Of a DNA stretch of 64,000 bases, positions 1 to 7,715 are shown piece by piece. The notes below the pieces were generated by a model, which saw only the letters and a program-made list of their open reading frames with translations, did no database searches and had not been told where the DNA came from. Positions within the stretch are counted from its first letter, which is position 1. Each line of letters opens with the position of its first letter. This DNA comes from Haliscomenobacter sp. (GTDB taxonomy: Bacteria; Bacteroidota; Bacteroidia; Chitinophagales; Saprospiraceae), in the NCBI GenBank assembly GCA_016707205.1, contig JADJHZ010000007.1, forward strand, positions 62,001 through 126,000. Reading direction: 5' to 3'. The position numbers and the translations under genes are program-made.

Positions 1-276
1 CGGGATCGCGTAGAACAAAACAAATTCGGGGCGCTTGACCCACAAACTGGAAAGGATGCTGGTCCAACCCAGGAAAGTAAAAAAGATAAGCACGGCCAGC
101 GGATCTCCAAAAGCCCGTTGCCCGGCGCTGTATAAGTGCCGGTCCTGGTTAATGCCAAACCAATTCAGGAGGAACAACAGAAACAACAAAAGCGAGGCCA
201 CAATAGCAATGAGCCAAAACAACTGGACTATCCAGCCATTCAGTACGACCGCTTCGATGAAGAACCATTTGGGCAT
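1..276 (-). CDS. Membrane protein, N-terminal fragment, unknown family
   Basis: Only the first 92 residues are in the window; the frame is still open at base 1. They hold a strongly hydrophobic stretch at about residues 16-40 and a second at about 64-80, so an inner-membrane protein is likely. The ATG (complement of 274-276) is the only possible start nearby, because an in-frame TAA lies six bases upstream of it. A TACTTTTG element about 40 bases upstream fits a Bacteroidota promoter. I recognise no family, and the informative part of the protein is outside the window. Confidence 0.55.
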   Translation of the reverse strand, partial: MPKWFFIEAVVLNGWIVQLFWLIAIVASLLLFLLFLLNWFGINQDRHLYSAGQRAFGDPLAVLIFFTFLGWTSILSSLWVKRPEFVLFYAIP

Positions 277-660
277 ACCTGGTTAACTCATTTGCCTGAA
301 GATCATTTTCTCTGCAAAAGTATAATCCTAAGGGCTAATCTGGGAATCGGATCGACCAACGTCCGAGGCCTATCGCCCAAAAGCGAAATCCAGGGCGCCT
401 TTTCCGGATCAAATAAGTTCTTCCGGCTTACAAAATCCTTTGTATTTTTGCCGTGCCTGATGAAAAGCGTGTTCTCCGGCAGGCATCGCCCAAAGATTTC
501 AAGGCTTTTGAGATAAGGGTGGGCATTCCCACGTGCATATTTTTCAACCCTTTTGGAATGCTATCCACGCGCTTTGCCCGTTTTATCCGGAGGCAGTTCC
601 GGCTATGGTAATCTGTAACTCATTGTAAAATAAATATATAACAACCACTCAATACGTCAT
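277..660. other. Divergent intergenic spacer between membrane protein and prs
   Basis: 384 bases without a credible gene. Apart from the minus-strand -7 element, the last 60 bases before prs are AT-rich and probably hold its promoter, although no TAnnTTTG is visible there. Open frames in this stretch have no family features and look like chance. Confidence 0.5.
315..322 (-). promoter_or_regulatory. -7 element TACTTTTG for the membrane protein gene
   Basis: On the minus strand the octamer TACTTTTG matches the Bacteroidota sigma consensus TAnnTTTG. It sits about 40 bases before the start codon at 276. I see no clear -33 TTG at the usual spacing. Confidence 0.4.
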
Positions 661-1593
661 ATGGTGGATGTAAAGCTATTAAGCGGTACTGAATCGATCT
701 ACCTCGCCGAACGCATTGCCGATCATTACGGCGACAAATTGGGCAATGTGACCGTCCGGCGGTTTAGCGACGGCGAAATGCAGCCGATTATCAAGGAATC
801 AGTGAGGGGAGCGTTTGTTTTCCTCATTCAGTCTACTTTTCCTCCCGCGGAAAACCTGATGGAGCTATTGTTGCTTACCGATGCCGCCAAAAGGGCTTCC
901 GCCGGCTATATCACTGCGGTGATCCCCTATTTTGGTTATGCCCGCCAGGACCGGAAAGACAAGCCCAGGGTGCCCATTTCTGCTAAGCTCATCGCCAACC
1001 TGCTGGAAGCGGCTGGCGCCGACCGGGTTATGACCATGGATTTGCACGCCGATCAGATACAGGGCTTTTTCGATATCCCGGTCGACCACCTGAAGAGCGA
1101 ACCGATTTATTTTGCGCATCTGGAAAAACAAGACCTTTCCAACGCCATCTTTGCATCGCCCGACGTTGGGGGGGTTAAACGGGCCCGGGCGTATTCCAAG
1201 CATTTTGATAAACCACTGGTGATTTGCGATAAATACCGGGAAAAGCCGAATGAAGTGGCCGAAATGACCGTCATCGGCGACGTAGATGGGGCGGACGTGA
1301 TTCTGGTCGACGATTTGGTCGACACCGCCGGCACGCTTTGCCGCGCCGCGGAAATCATTATTCAGAAAGGCGCCAAAAGCGTCCGGGCGCTCTGCACCCA
1401 CCCCATTCTTTCCGGAAAAGCCTACGACAACATCAATAATTCCCAATTGGAAGAACTGATCGTCTGCGATACCATCCCCATTGCGCAAGAATCTCCTAAA
1501 ATAAAGGTGTTGTCTACGGGCAAGCTCTTTGCCCGCGCTATTCGGAATACCCACGAACACCGGTCGATTGCCGCTTTGTTCGACAAAGAATAG
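661..1593 (+). CDS. prs: Ribose-phosphate pyrophosphokinase
   Basis: PRPP synthetase makes 5-phosphoribosyl-1-diphosphate from ribose 5-phosphate and ATP, the cytoplasmic precursor for purines, pyrimidines, NAD, His and Trp. At 310 residues it is full length. Visible signatures are FSDGE near residue 36, the catalytic-loop region PYFGYARQDRK near 94-104, MDLHADQIQGFF near 121-132, and the PRPP-binding loop VDDLVDTAGT near 215-224. The start ATG is preceded by an AT-rich leader and no Shine-Dalgarno. rplY follows after 157 bases; prs and the L25/Ctc gene are often neighbours in Bacteroidota, but rplY here has its own -7 element. Confidence 0.96.
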   Translation: MVDVKLLSGTESIYLAERIADHYGDKLGNVTVRRFSDGEMQPIIKESVRGAFVFLIQSTFPPAENLMELLLLTDAAKRASAGYITAVIPYFGYARQDRKDKPRVPISAKLIANLLEAAGADRVMTMDLHADQIQGFFDIPVDHLKSEPIYFAHLEKQDLSNAIFASPDVGGVKRARAYSKHFDKPLVICDKYREKPNEVAEMTVIGDVDGADVILVDDLVDTAGTLCRAAEIIIQKGAKSVRALCTHPILSGKAYDNINNSQLEELIVCDTIPIAQESPKIKVLSTGKLFARAIRNTHEHRSIAALFDKE

Positions 1594-1687
1594 GAAAACG
1601 AACGGGAAACGGATTCGCTTGAGGGACTGTATTGGGAAATTTTAGCTAAATAATTGAAAAATAATAGCGGAGATTTGGACAATTGTC

Positions 1688-1695
1688 TATCTTTG
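1688..1695 (+). promoter_or_regulatory. -7 element TATCTTTG for rplY
   Basis: TATCTTTG is an exact match to TAnnTTTG, about 55 bases upstream of the rplY start. It suggests that rplY can be transcribed independently of prs. Confidence 0.55.
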
Positions 1696-1750
1696 CGTGC
1701 CCAATTTAAGGGTATAAGATCACAGTTTTTGACGCAGAATATTTTTTGCC

Positions 1751-2347
1751 ATGAATTTAATTCCTTTCAACGGCGAACGCAGAACCGACTTAGGTAAAAA
1801 ATCCAGCACGTTGTTGCGCCGCGACGGCAAAATCCCTTGCGTCCTTTATGGAGCAAAGGAGGTGATCCATTTTTTCACCACGCCGAACGAAGTCAAGAAT
1901 ATCATTTACACGCCCGACTTTAAAGTGGCGGAACTCAACGTAGATGGTTCCAAATACAGGTGCATCGTCAAGGATTTCCAGCTTCATCCGCTGTCCAACG
2001 AACTGGTGCATATTGATTTTCTCAACCTGGTAGATGGCCATCGGATCAAAGTGGAGGTTCCCATTCGGTTCAGGGGGATTTCTCCCGGTGTAAAACTGGG
2101 AGGCAAGCTGATTCAAAGCGTGCGCCGGGTGAAAATCAAAACGCTTCCGGAAGACCTCGTCGAAGAAGTAATCGTGGATATTTCAACCCTTGACCTGGGC
2201 CAATCCTTGCGGGTCAGAGATATTGAAACGCCTAAAGGAACGGAAATTATGAATGCTCCCGGTATTCCGGTCGTTCTCATCGAAATCCCGCGCGCCTTGC
2301 GTTCTGCTACTGCAGCCGCGGAGAAGGATACGAAGAAGAAGAAATAA
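1751..2347 (+). CDS. rplY: 50S ribosomal protein L25 / general stress protein Ctc
   Basis: L25 binds 5S rRNA in the large ribosomal subunit. This is the long Ctc form (198 residues): an N-terminal 5S-binding barrel to about residue 95, with the motif LRRDGKIPCVLYG near 22-34 and HIDFLNL near 83-89, then the C-terminal Ctc domain, ending in a lysine-rich tail. The start ATG is the first in frame after the promoter. A hairpin terminator follows, so the transcript probably ends before the nitrilase gene. The pth gene often found next in Bacteroidota is absent here. Confidence 0.95.
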   Translation: MNLIPFNGERRTDLGKKSSTLLRRDGKIPCVLYGAKEVIHFFTTPNEVKNIIYTPDFKVAELNVDGSKYRCIVKDFQLHPLSNELVHIDFLNLVDGHRIKVEVPIRFRGISPGVKLGGKLIQSVRRVKIKTLPEDLVEEVIVDISTLDLGQSLRVRDIETPKGTEIMNAPGIPVVLIEIPRALRSATAAAEKDTKKKK

Positions 2348-2383
2348 AGCGGCCTCGGCTTTCCGATTGCCAGGCGGCGCCAA

Positions 2384-2442
2384 AAATCCCCGGCCCGACA
2401 GGATTGAACATACAATCCTTTTGGTCCGGGGATTTCTTGTTT
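2384..2442 (+). terminator. Bipartite hairpin terminator after rplY
   Basis: A perfect 10-base outer stem (AAATCCCCGG at 2384-2393 with CCGGGGATTT at 2426-2435) encloses a 7-base inner stem (AGGATTG at 2400-2406 with CAATCCT at 2413-2419). A short T-rich stretch follows. Confidence 0.6.
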
Positions 2443-2505
2443 TAGCTACAGCCTGATGGAGCCAAATTCTTTTGGTTGCCATTTTTCATTTTGCCGTCTT
2501 GATGG

Positions 2506-2513
2506 TACTTTTG
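2506..2513 (+). promoter_or_regulatory. -7 element TACTTTTG for the nitrilase gene
   Basis: TACTTTTG matches TAnnTTTG and lies 14 bases before the ATG at 2528. It decides the start: the in-frame ATG at 2456 would lie upstream of the promoter, so the short leader and the start at 2528 are favoured. Confidence 0.5.
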
Positions 2514-2527
2514 CCAAAAGTTGCCTT

Positions 2528-3307
2528 ATGGAGCCCTTGCGTATCACGATGGTTCAAACTTCGCTTTATTGGGAAAACCGGGAGGCGAATTTGGAGCAAT
2601 TTTCCGGCTTGCTCAGCGGGTTGCCAGGGCAAACCGATTTGGTCGTGCTGCCGGAGATGTTCACCACCGGGTTTAGTATGGCGCCGGAGAAATTGGCCGA
2701 ACGCATGGATGGCCCCGCGATGAATTGGCTTTTGGACCAAGCCCGCCGGTTGGGAGCGGTGGTTACCGGCAGCGTCGTCGTGGAGGAAAACGGCGCCTTC
2801 TACAACCGCCTGATTTGGATGCGCCCGGATGGCGCTTTTGAAACCTACGACAAGCGCCATCTCTTTGGCTTGGCAGGCGAGCATCTCCACTACCGGGGAG
2901 GAACGCGGCGGCTGATCGCGGAATGGAAAGGCTGGCGCATTTGTCCGCTGATCTGCTACGATCTTCGGTTTCCGGTTTGGAGCCGCAATGCGGCCTCTGA
3001 CCCTTACGACGTGCTGATCTATGTAGCCAATTTCCCTGCACGCCGGAGCGCCGCCTGGAAAAACCTGCTGGTGTCGAGGGCTATCGAAAACCAAGCCTAT
3101 GTGGTTGGCGTGAACCGCATCGGCGAAGATGGGAATGGGCATGATCATTCCGGCGATTCTTCGCTCCTTGATTACGAAGGCAACCTCCTCTTCCGGCTTA
3201 CCCGCCAGCAGGGCGTTTTTACCGTCTCGCTCGATCCATTGGGGCTTCAGGATTTTCGAAAAAAGTTCCCTTTTTTAGCCGATCAAGACAAATTTTCTTT
3301 GGAATAG
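2528..3307 (+). CDS. Carbon-nitrogen hydrolase, omega-amidase (YafV/Nit2) type
   Basis: A nitrilase-superfamily amidase of 259 residues. Close homologues hydrolyse 2-oxoglutaramate or 2-oxosuccinamate to the keto acid and ammonia, which matters in methionine salvage and glutamine transamination. The Glu-Lys-Cys triad is intact: E43 in VLPEMF, K109 in YDKRHLF and C143 in LICYDLRFP. Length and the TGFSM motif fit the YafV branch rather than true nitrilases. The start follows from the promoter at 2506. mtnA lies elsewhere in the window (47.6 kb), so a role in the same salvage pathway is possible but is inference. Confidence 0.88.
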   Translation: MEPLRITMVQTSLYWENREANLEQFSGLLSGLPGQTDLVVLPEMFTTGFSMAPEKLAERMDGPAMNWLLDQARRLGAVVTGSVVVEENGAFYNRLIWMRPDGAFETYDKRHLFGLAGEHLHYRGGTRRLIAEWKGWRICPLICYDLRFPVWSRNAASDPYDVLIYVANFPARRSAAWKNLLVSRAIENQAYVVGVNRIGEDGNGHDHSGDSSLLDYEGNLLFRLTRQQGVFTVSLDPLGLQDFRKKFPFLADQDKFSLE

Positions 3308-3361
3308 TTTCTCAGCTTGGATGAATTGTCTACTTTAGCGGTCAACCTACTGCTATACGGT

Positions 3362-3863
3362 ATGTCAATCAGGTCGTGCTCAAAACAACTCATCTGGCTT
3401 TTTATTGCCAGTATGGGACTCTCCGGGTGTTCTGTCTTCTCTCGGTCAGATTTCCGCGAAAATCGCCAAAGATCGTCAGGCTCGCGAAGAGATCGTCGAG
3501 TATTCCAAAAAATACCTGGGTTTGCCCTATGTATACGCCAGCAGAGACCCGGAAAGGGGCTTTGATTGCTCCGGGTTTACCCATTTCGTGATGAAAAATT
3601 TCGGCATCGCGTTGTCTACCAGTTCCAGCGCCCAATCGGTTGCCGGCGCCAAAATTGCGATGTCGGAAGCACAGCCCGGCGACCTCGTCTTCTTCCGCCA
3701 TAGCAGCAAAGGCCGTGTGTTCCATGTGGCGTTGGTGGTTTCAAACGACCCCGGTGGCGTTCGGGTGATCCACGCTACCTATCGCGGGATCATGATCGAC
3801 AACATCAACCAATCCTCCTACTGGCGCAGAAAAATCCAAACCGCTCGCCGGATTCTCGCCTAG
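3362..3863 (+). CDS. NlpC/P60 peptidoglycan hydrolase lipoprotein, apparent frameshift
   Basis: The NlpC/P60 domain cleaves D-Glu to diamino-acid bonds in cell-wall peptides. The domain is complete in the frame of 3405-3863: catalytic Cys in GFDCSGF, His in VFHVALVV and a third His in VIHAT. The likely start, ATG at 3362, lies in another frame and encodes a good lipoprotein signal ending LSGC (Cys23). That frame turns Arg-rich after about base 3435 and stops, so one extra base near 3420-3440 seems to break the gene. Without the shift, the 3405 ATG gives a soluble protein with no export signal. Either a sequence error or a real mutation would explain this; I favour error. Confidence 0.75.
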
Positions 3864-3900
3864 TTAGAAAAAGTACCAAATTTTCGTTGGTTTTGTACAT

Positions 3901-3939
3901 TGCAAGGGCTTTGCGCTTGGTTCTTGCAGTATTTTTTTT
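3901..3939 (+). terminator. Hairpin terminator after the NlpC/P60 gene
   Basis: TGCAAG at 3901-3906 pairs with CTTGCA at 3923-3928, followed within three bases by a run of eight T (3932-3939). Confidence 0.55.
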
Positions 3940-4187
3940 GTCCAATCAGTTGATGGTTAAGGATTTAACGTTCCGTTTTTTTCGTCAGTTTCCACTTTGA
4001 AAAAAGGAGATTTCTATTCAATCCAATAGCGGAATTTTATTAATTAAAGTTGAATTAAATATTTTATTTTAAAATAAAGTATTTAAAAAATATATTTAAC
4101 ATTATTTTTATTTTAAAAAAAATAAAAAACACTTCTTTTTGCCTTGTTTTGGAAATGCTTCCAGGCGGGGTGTCGTTGCCCGTGTAA

Positions 4188-4201
4188 GTGATAAAAATCA
4201 C
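4188..4201. promoter_or_regulatory. Crp/Fnr-family operator GTGAT-AAAA-ATCAC
   Basis: A perfect 5-4-5 inverted repeat with the TGA-N6-TCA core of Crp/Fnr-family sites (GTGA-N6-TCAC also resembles HcpR sites). Its centre is roughly 60-65 bases upstream of the start expected from the TAAATTTG element, which is the class I activator position. Which regulator binds cannot be read from the window. Confidence 0.5.
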
Positions 4202-4245
4202 ACTTTTAATTGAGATCAATCACCAAAAAGGGGTTGGTGCGAAAG

Positions 4246-4253
4246 TAAATTTG
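4246..4253 (+). promoter_or_regulatory. -7 element TAAATTTG for the rhodanese lipoprotein gene
   Basis: It matches TAnnTTTG, downstream of the Crp/Fnr-like palindrome and about 160 bases before the ATG at 4417. No -33 match is evident, as expected for an activator-dependent promoter. Confidence 0.4.
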
Positions 4254-4416
4254 GATCATAAAACATGAAGAAAGTATCATCAGTTCATTGAATCATTCAT
4301 GTTGGTTTGCTCCAGCCAGAGGTATAAACCGGAATGGATTTTATCCGCGCGCAATCATTCCTTTTTATACAGTTGACGGAGCGGCCCCTTTTTTCATTCA
4401 TAAAATTTTTCTTGCC

Positions 4417-5436
4417 ATGAAAAACTTGTGGAAACTCTTTTTGGTAGCTGTTCTTGCTTTAGGTCTCGCAGGATGTAAGGAAGATCCCGTGGAAGTGCAG
4501 GAGTCCGAATTTAACCTGCTCACAACGTACATGAAGGCCAATAACCTGGATCTGACCAACCTCACGGGCTCTTTTGTGATTGCCGGTTCCGGTATCAACG
4601 TCAACACCACCGATTTCTCCGTTCCGGATTACTACGTGTTGGATATTCGTTCGAAAGCGGACTACGACCTGGGGCATATTAAGAATGCCGTGAACGTAAC
4701 TTTGGCCAACGTGCTGGAAGAAGCAGCTAAAGCCGGAGGGAAAAAGATCCTCGTGGTTTGCTATACCGGCCAAACGGCCAGCCGCGCCGTGGCAGCGCTC
4801 AAACTGATGGGCTACGACGCCAAAACGCTCAAATGGGGCATGGCATCCTGGCACGCTGATTTTGCTGGAAAATGGACGAGCAATGCGGTCGACTTTGCTA
4901 GCCCCAACTGGGTAACCACGGGCGCTGCTCCCGCTATGCCCACCTTTACTACGTTTCCGACGCTGGCTACCGGCCAAACCGATCCAGCCAAGATCCTCGA
5001 GTCTCGCGTGAAAACCATGCTGTTGAATACCGCCTGGATGGAAACCCGGGATAATGCACTTGCCAACCCCGGCAACTACTTCGTCATCAACTACTGGCCT
5101 CAGGTATCCTGGGATGCATTCGGGCATATCAACGGCGCCTACCGCTTTATGGAAGATCTGAAGATCGACAACCTGAAGAATATCGATCCGGCCAAGACCT
5201 GCCTCGTATACTGCTACACCGGCCAGACTTCCGGTATCACGTCTGCATGGCTTGAAGTAATGGGCTATAATACCAAGAGCCTTGGCTTCGGCAGCAACCG
5301 CATCGTGTATACCCAGCTCAAGGGCAGCGATGTTGACAAAGCCAAGACCAAAGCCTGGAAAGGCGACGGCTCGGGCAGCGGAAACAACTTCGGCTACTAC
5401 GATGCTGCCGGTACCTTGCACGCGCCGGTTCAATAA
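4417..5436 (+). CDS. Tandem-rhodanese lipoprotein (sulfurtransferase)
   Basis: A 339-residue lipoprotein with two rhodanese domains that transfer sulfane sulfur through a cysteine persulfide. The signal ends in LAGC (lipid-modified Cys20), placing it on the periplasmic side of a membrane or at the surface. Domain 1 covers about residues 65-150 with active Cys115 in CYTGQT; domain 2 about 215-310 with Cys266 in the same CYTGQT loop. Both cysteines are kept, unlike classical tandem rhodaneses where only the second is active. An in-frame ATG exists at 4288, but only the 4417 ATG gives a signal peptide. It is first in a plus-strand group with a porin and another rhodanese, next to a molybdenum oxidoreductase, which points to thiosulfate or polysulfide chemistry. 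Confidence 0.85.
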   Translation: MKNLWKLFLVAVLALGLAGCKEDPVEVQESEFNLLTTYMKANNLDLTNLTGSFVIAGSGINVNTTDFSVPDYYVLDIRSKADYDLGHIKNAVNVTLANVLEEAAKAGGKKILVVCYTGQTASRAVAALKLMGYDAKTLKWGMASWHADFAGKWTSNAVDFASPNWVTTGAAPAMPTFTTFPTLATGQTDPAKILESRVKTMLLNTAWMETRDNALANPGNYFVINYWPQVSWDAFGHINGAYRFMEDLKIDNLKNIDPAKTCLVYCYTGQTSGITSAWLEVMGYNTKSLGFGSNRIVYTQLKGSDVDKAKTKAWKGDGSGSGNNFGYYDAAGTLHAPVQ

Positions 5437-5489
5437 GCAAACAAATTCGCGCCATCTTGCGCACGGAGATAAATACAAAATTGCCCGCC

Positions 5490-5534
5490 GGGAGGTAAAC
5501 CGAATCGGTTGCCTCCCGCCCTGGGCGGGTTTTT
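5490..5534 (+). terminator. Terminator with overlapping alternative hairpin
   Basis: CCCGCC and GGGCGGG (5515-5529) form a stem followed by five T. An upstream hairpin (GGGAGG at 5490-5495 with CCTCCC at 5512-5517) shares bases 5515-5517 with it, so the two stems compete. It could be a simple terminator or an attenuator between the rhodanese and porin genes. Confidence 0.55.
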
Positions 5535-5557
5535 AATCAGATTACAATTTTCTTGCC

Positions 5558-6688
5558 ATGAAAAAATTAACGCTTCTATTATTAGCATCTCTTTTCTTTC
5601 TTCCTTCGCTTTCCTGGTCCCAGGGTTGTGTGGAGCCGACCTCTGAAGAGGGCATCCAACTGATCGGATTTATCCAGGCCGAAGGATCTTACCAGTTTCT
5701 GGGGAAAGATGCCCAGAACAAACTGCTCGACGAATCCAGTTTTTACTTCAACCGCGCCCGTTTAGGGGTAACCGGGAATATTCCTTATGATTTCAGCTAC
5801 TATTTTATGTCTGAATTCAGCCCCCGCTTAGGTGGGCCGTATATTCTGGATGCATTTGTTTCCTACAACCGCTTTGCGCCTTACCTCAAGGTAGCCGTGG
5901 GCCAGTTTAAGTCGCCGTTTGGCCTGGAATTGCTCACTCCCTGCCACAAACTCAATACCATTAACCGGGCATTGGCGGTGAACCAATTAGTGGACCCCTT
6001 CCGGGATCAGGGAATTATGCTCTCCGGCTCCACCGGCGAACTAAAGCTCTTCGGTCTGCAAACCAAGAACCTCATTGGGTATAATCTGGCCGTGATGAAC
6101 GGCACCGGTCGCGGACTAAGCGAGGATGGTAAGTTTGGAGACAACAACAACAAAAAAGATATCATCGGCAGGCTGACGATCCACCCGGTCGAATTTCTGA
6201 CCGTGGGCGCCAGCTACCGCTTTGGCAAACAGCCGGCAAAATCGGCTACGGCAACTACCGACGACGAAAAGAAACGCCTCGGCATCGACGTCGAATTGAA
6301 GTATAAAAACCTCCTGCTTCAGGGTGAATTTGTTGATGGCACGGATAAGGGTTCCTATACGGTTGGCGGCGGCTGCAGCGGCGACGTCGAAGTGCGCGAA
6401 GGCTCGATTAAACGCAACGGGTATTTCGTTCAGGCCCTCTATATGACCCCCTGGAAAATTCAGCCGGTGGTCCGCCTTGAAAGCTACGACCCGAACCTGG
6501 ATGTGTCGGAAAGCCAGCTTACGGGCACGTCTACCGATTATATCCAAAATACGATCATCTACGGCTTCAACTACTTCTTTAACGACAAGGTCCGCTTCCA
6601 GTTCAATTACCTCTACAACGCGGAAGAGAACGGTTTGGTGGAGAAGAAAAACGACATGGTCCTTGCACAATTCCAGGTATCGTTCTAA
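5558..6688 (+). CDS. Outer-membrane porin, phosphate-selective porin O/P family
   Basis: A 376-residue precursor with a signal peptide ending about SWSQ (residue 22), followed by many amphipathic beta strands and a terminal phenylalanine (QVSF), the usual outer-membrane barrel signature. The N-terminal part (GFIQAEGSYQF, FNRARLGVTGNIPYDFSYYF, VGQFKSPFGLE) resembles the OprP/OprO family, whose members pass phosphate or other anions. It sits between two rhodanese genes, so an oxyanion such as thiosulfate or sulfate is a reasonable substrate guess, but the substrate cannot be read from sequence. The leader CTTGCC before the ATG is the same as before the 4417 gene. Confidence 0.82.
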   Translation: MKKLTLLLLASLFFLPSLSWSQGCVEPTSEEGIQLIGFIQAEGSYQFLGKDAQNKLLDESSFYFNRARLGVTGNIPYDFSYYFMSEFSPRLGGPYILDAFVSYNRFAPYLKVAVGQFKSPFGLELLTPCHKLNTINRALAVNQLVDPFRDQGIMLSGSTGELKLFGLQTKNLIGYNLAVMNGTGRGLSEDGKFGDNNNKKDIIGRLTIHPVEFLTVGASYRFGKQPAKSATATTDDEKKRLGIDVELKYKNLLLQGEFVDGTDKGSYTVGGGCSGDVEVREGSIKRNGYFVQALYMTPWKIQPVVRLESYDPNLDVSESQLTGTSTDYIQNTIIYGFNYFFNDKVRFQFNYLYNAEENGLVEKKNDMVLAQFQVSF

Positions 6689-6773
6689 TTAAAACTAATC
6701 AAAAGGGGGTATGTAAAGAAAAGGCTTTTCCTTTCTCTCCCCCTCCATTTTAATCCTGAAAAATTGATTTGCG

Positions 6774-7628
6774 ATGAAAGCATTAAAATATCTTCTGGTC
6801 CTGATTTCTGTATTGCTGTTTAGCAATGGATTAATGGCCCAGGTCGATTTCATTAAAGCTGCCGATTTTGCAACCCTGATCAAGGCCAATCCCAATGTGG
6901 TCGTAATCGATGGCAATAAAGCCAAAACGTTTGCCACAAGCCATATCAAAGGGGCTATCAACATCAACCACATGGACCTTTACCAAAAAGGGGACATTGA
7001 AGGGTTGCTCCTTCCGGCAGCCGACATGGCCAAGTTCTTTGGCAACCTCGGAATCAACGAAAAGAGCGAAGTCGTGATTTACGACGACGGGACGCAAAAG
7101 TACAATACCCGCCTTTATTACATCTTGAAGTATTTGGGCGCCGAGAATGTGAAACTCCTGCATAAGGACATGGCCGAGTGGGCAAAGGTACGTCTGCCTT
7201 TGACCGCTGAAGTAGCCAAGTTGGCGCCTGCGACGTTTACGCCGGTAGTCAATGAATCGTTGCTGGCCACCATGCAATACGTCATGGACAACAAGGACAA
7301 GGGCGAAGTGGTTCTGCTTGACGCACGCAACGCCGATGAATTCGCAGGGAAAACCGAGAACAGCAAAGGGCATATCCCCGGGGCCAAGAACCTGGATTTT
7401 AATGCCCTCGTTGGGGCTAACGGAGCGTACAAACCCATGGAAGAAATGAAAAAGATCGTCGCTGATATGGGCATTACCCCCGACAAACAAGTGATCGTTT
7501 ACTGCCAGACGGGCGTGCGGGCCTCCGTCCTGTACGTAGCGTTTAAAAACGTCCTCGGATTCGAGAACGTAAAAGTCTACGACGGTTCCTACAACGAATG
7601 GTTCGCCAAGAACACGGTAGTACAATAA
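6774..7628 (+). CDS. Periplasmic tandem-rhodanese sulfurtransferase (SseA type)
   Basis: A 284-residue secreted protein (signal peptide ending LMAQ, about residue 23) with the classical two-domain thiosulfate or 3-mercaptopyruvate sulfurtransferase fold. The first domain (about 25-140) has DDGTQKYN where an active loop would be, so it lacks the nucleophile. The second domain (about 160-284) has Cys244 in CQTGVRAS. Classical family members have this inactive-active pattern, unlike the 4417 gene, which has two active loops. It is the last gene of the plus-strand group and is followed by a strong terminator about 105 bases downstream. Confidence 0.88.
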   Translation: MKALKYLLVLISVLLFSNGLMAQVDFIKAADFATLIKANPNVVVIDGNKAKTFATSHIKGAININHMDLYQKGDIEGLLLPAADMAKFFGNLGINEKSEVVIYDDGTQKYNTRLYYILKYLGAENVKLLHKDMAEWAKVRLPLTAEVAKLAPATFTPVVNESLLATMQYVMDNKDKGEVVLLDARNADEFAGKTENSKGHIPGAKNLDFNALVGANGAYKPMEEMKKIVADMGITPDKQVIVYCQTGVRASVLYVAFKNVLGFENVKVYDGSYNEWFAKNTVVQ

Positions 7629-7715
7629 GCAACGGAGTAATTTGATTAGTTTTTTTGTGGCAAGAACGTCCTGTCGGCGCCCCAGGCGCTGGCAGGACTT
7701 CTGCTACATACAGCC

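Larger units (their letters stand above)
3864..4416. other. Long AT-rich regulatory spacer before the rhodanese gene
   Basis: 553 bases without a gene. After the terminator comes a very AT-rich core (about 4020-4135, almost all A and T), then a Crp/Fnr-type palindrome at 4188-4201, a -7 element at 4246-4253 and a leader of about 155 bases. The AT-rich block may be a protein-binding or bent-DNA region; no gene is seen. Confidence 0.55.

Noticed and set aside
136..516. A plus-strand frame of 126 codons before prs
   Set aside because: No family feature. It overlaps the better-supported minus-strand membrane protein and lies in the promoter region of that gene.
4459..5478. A 339-codon minus-strand frame
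   Set aside because: Antisense to the tandem-rhodanese gene, no motif. The plus strand has two clear rhodanese domains.
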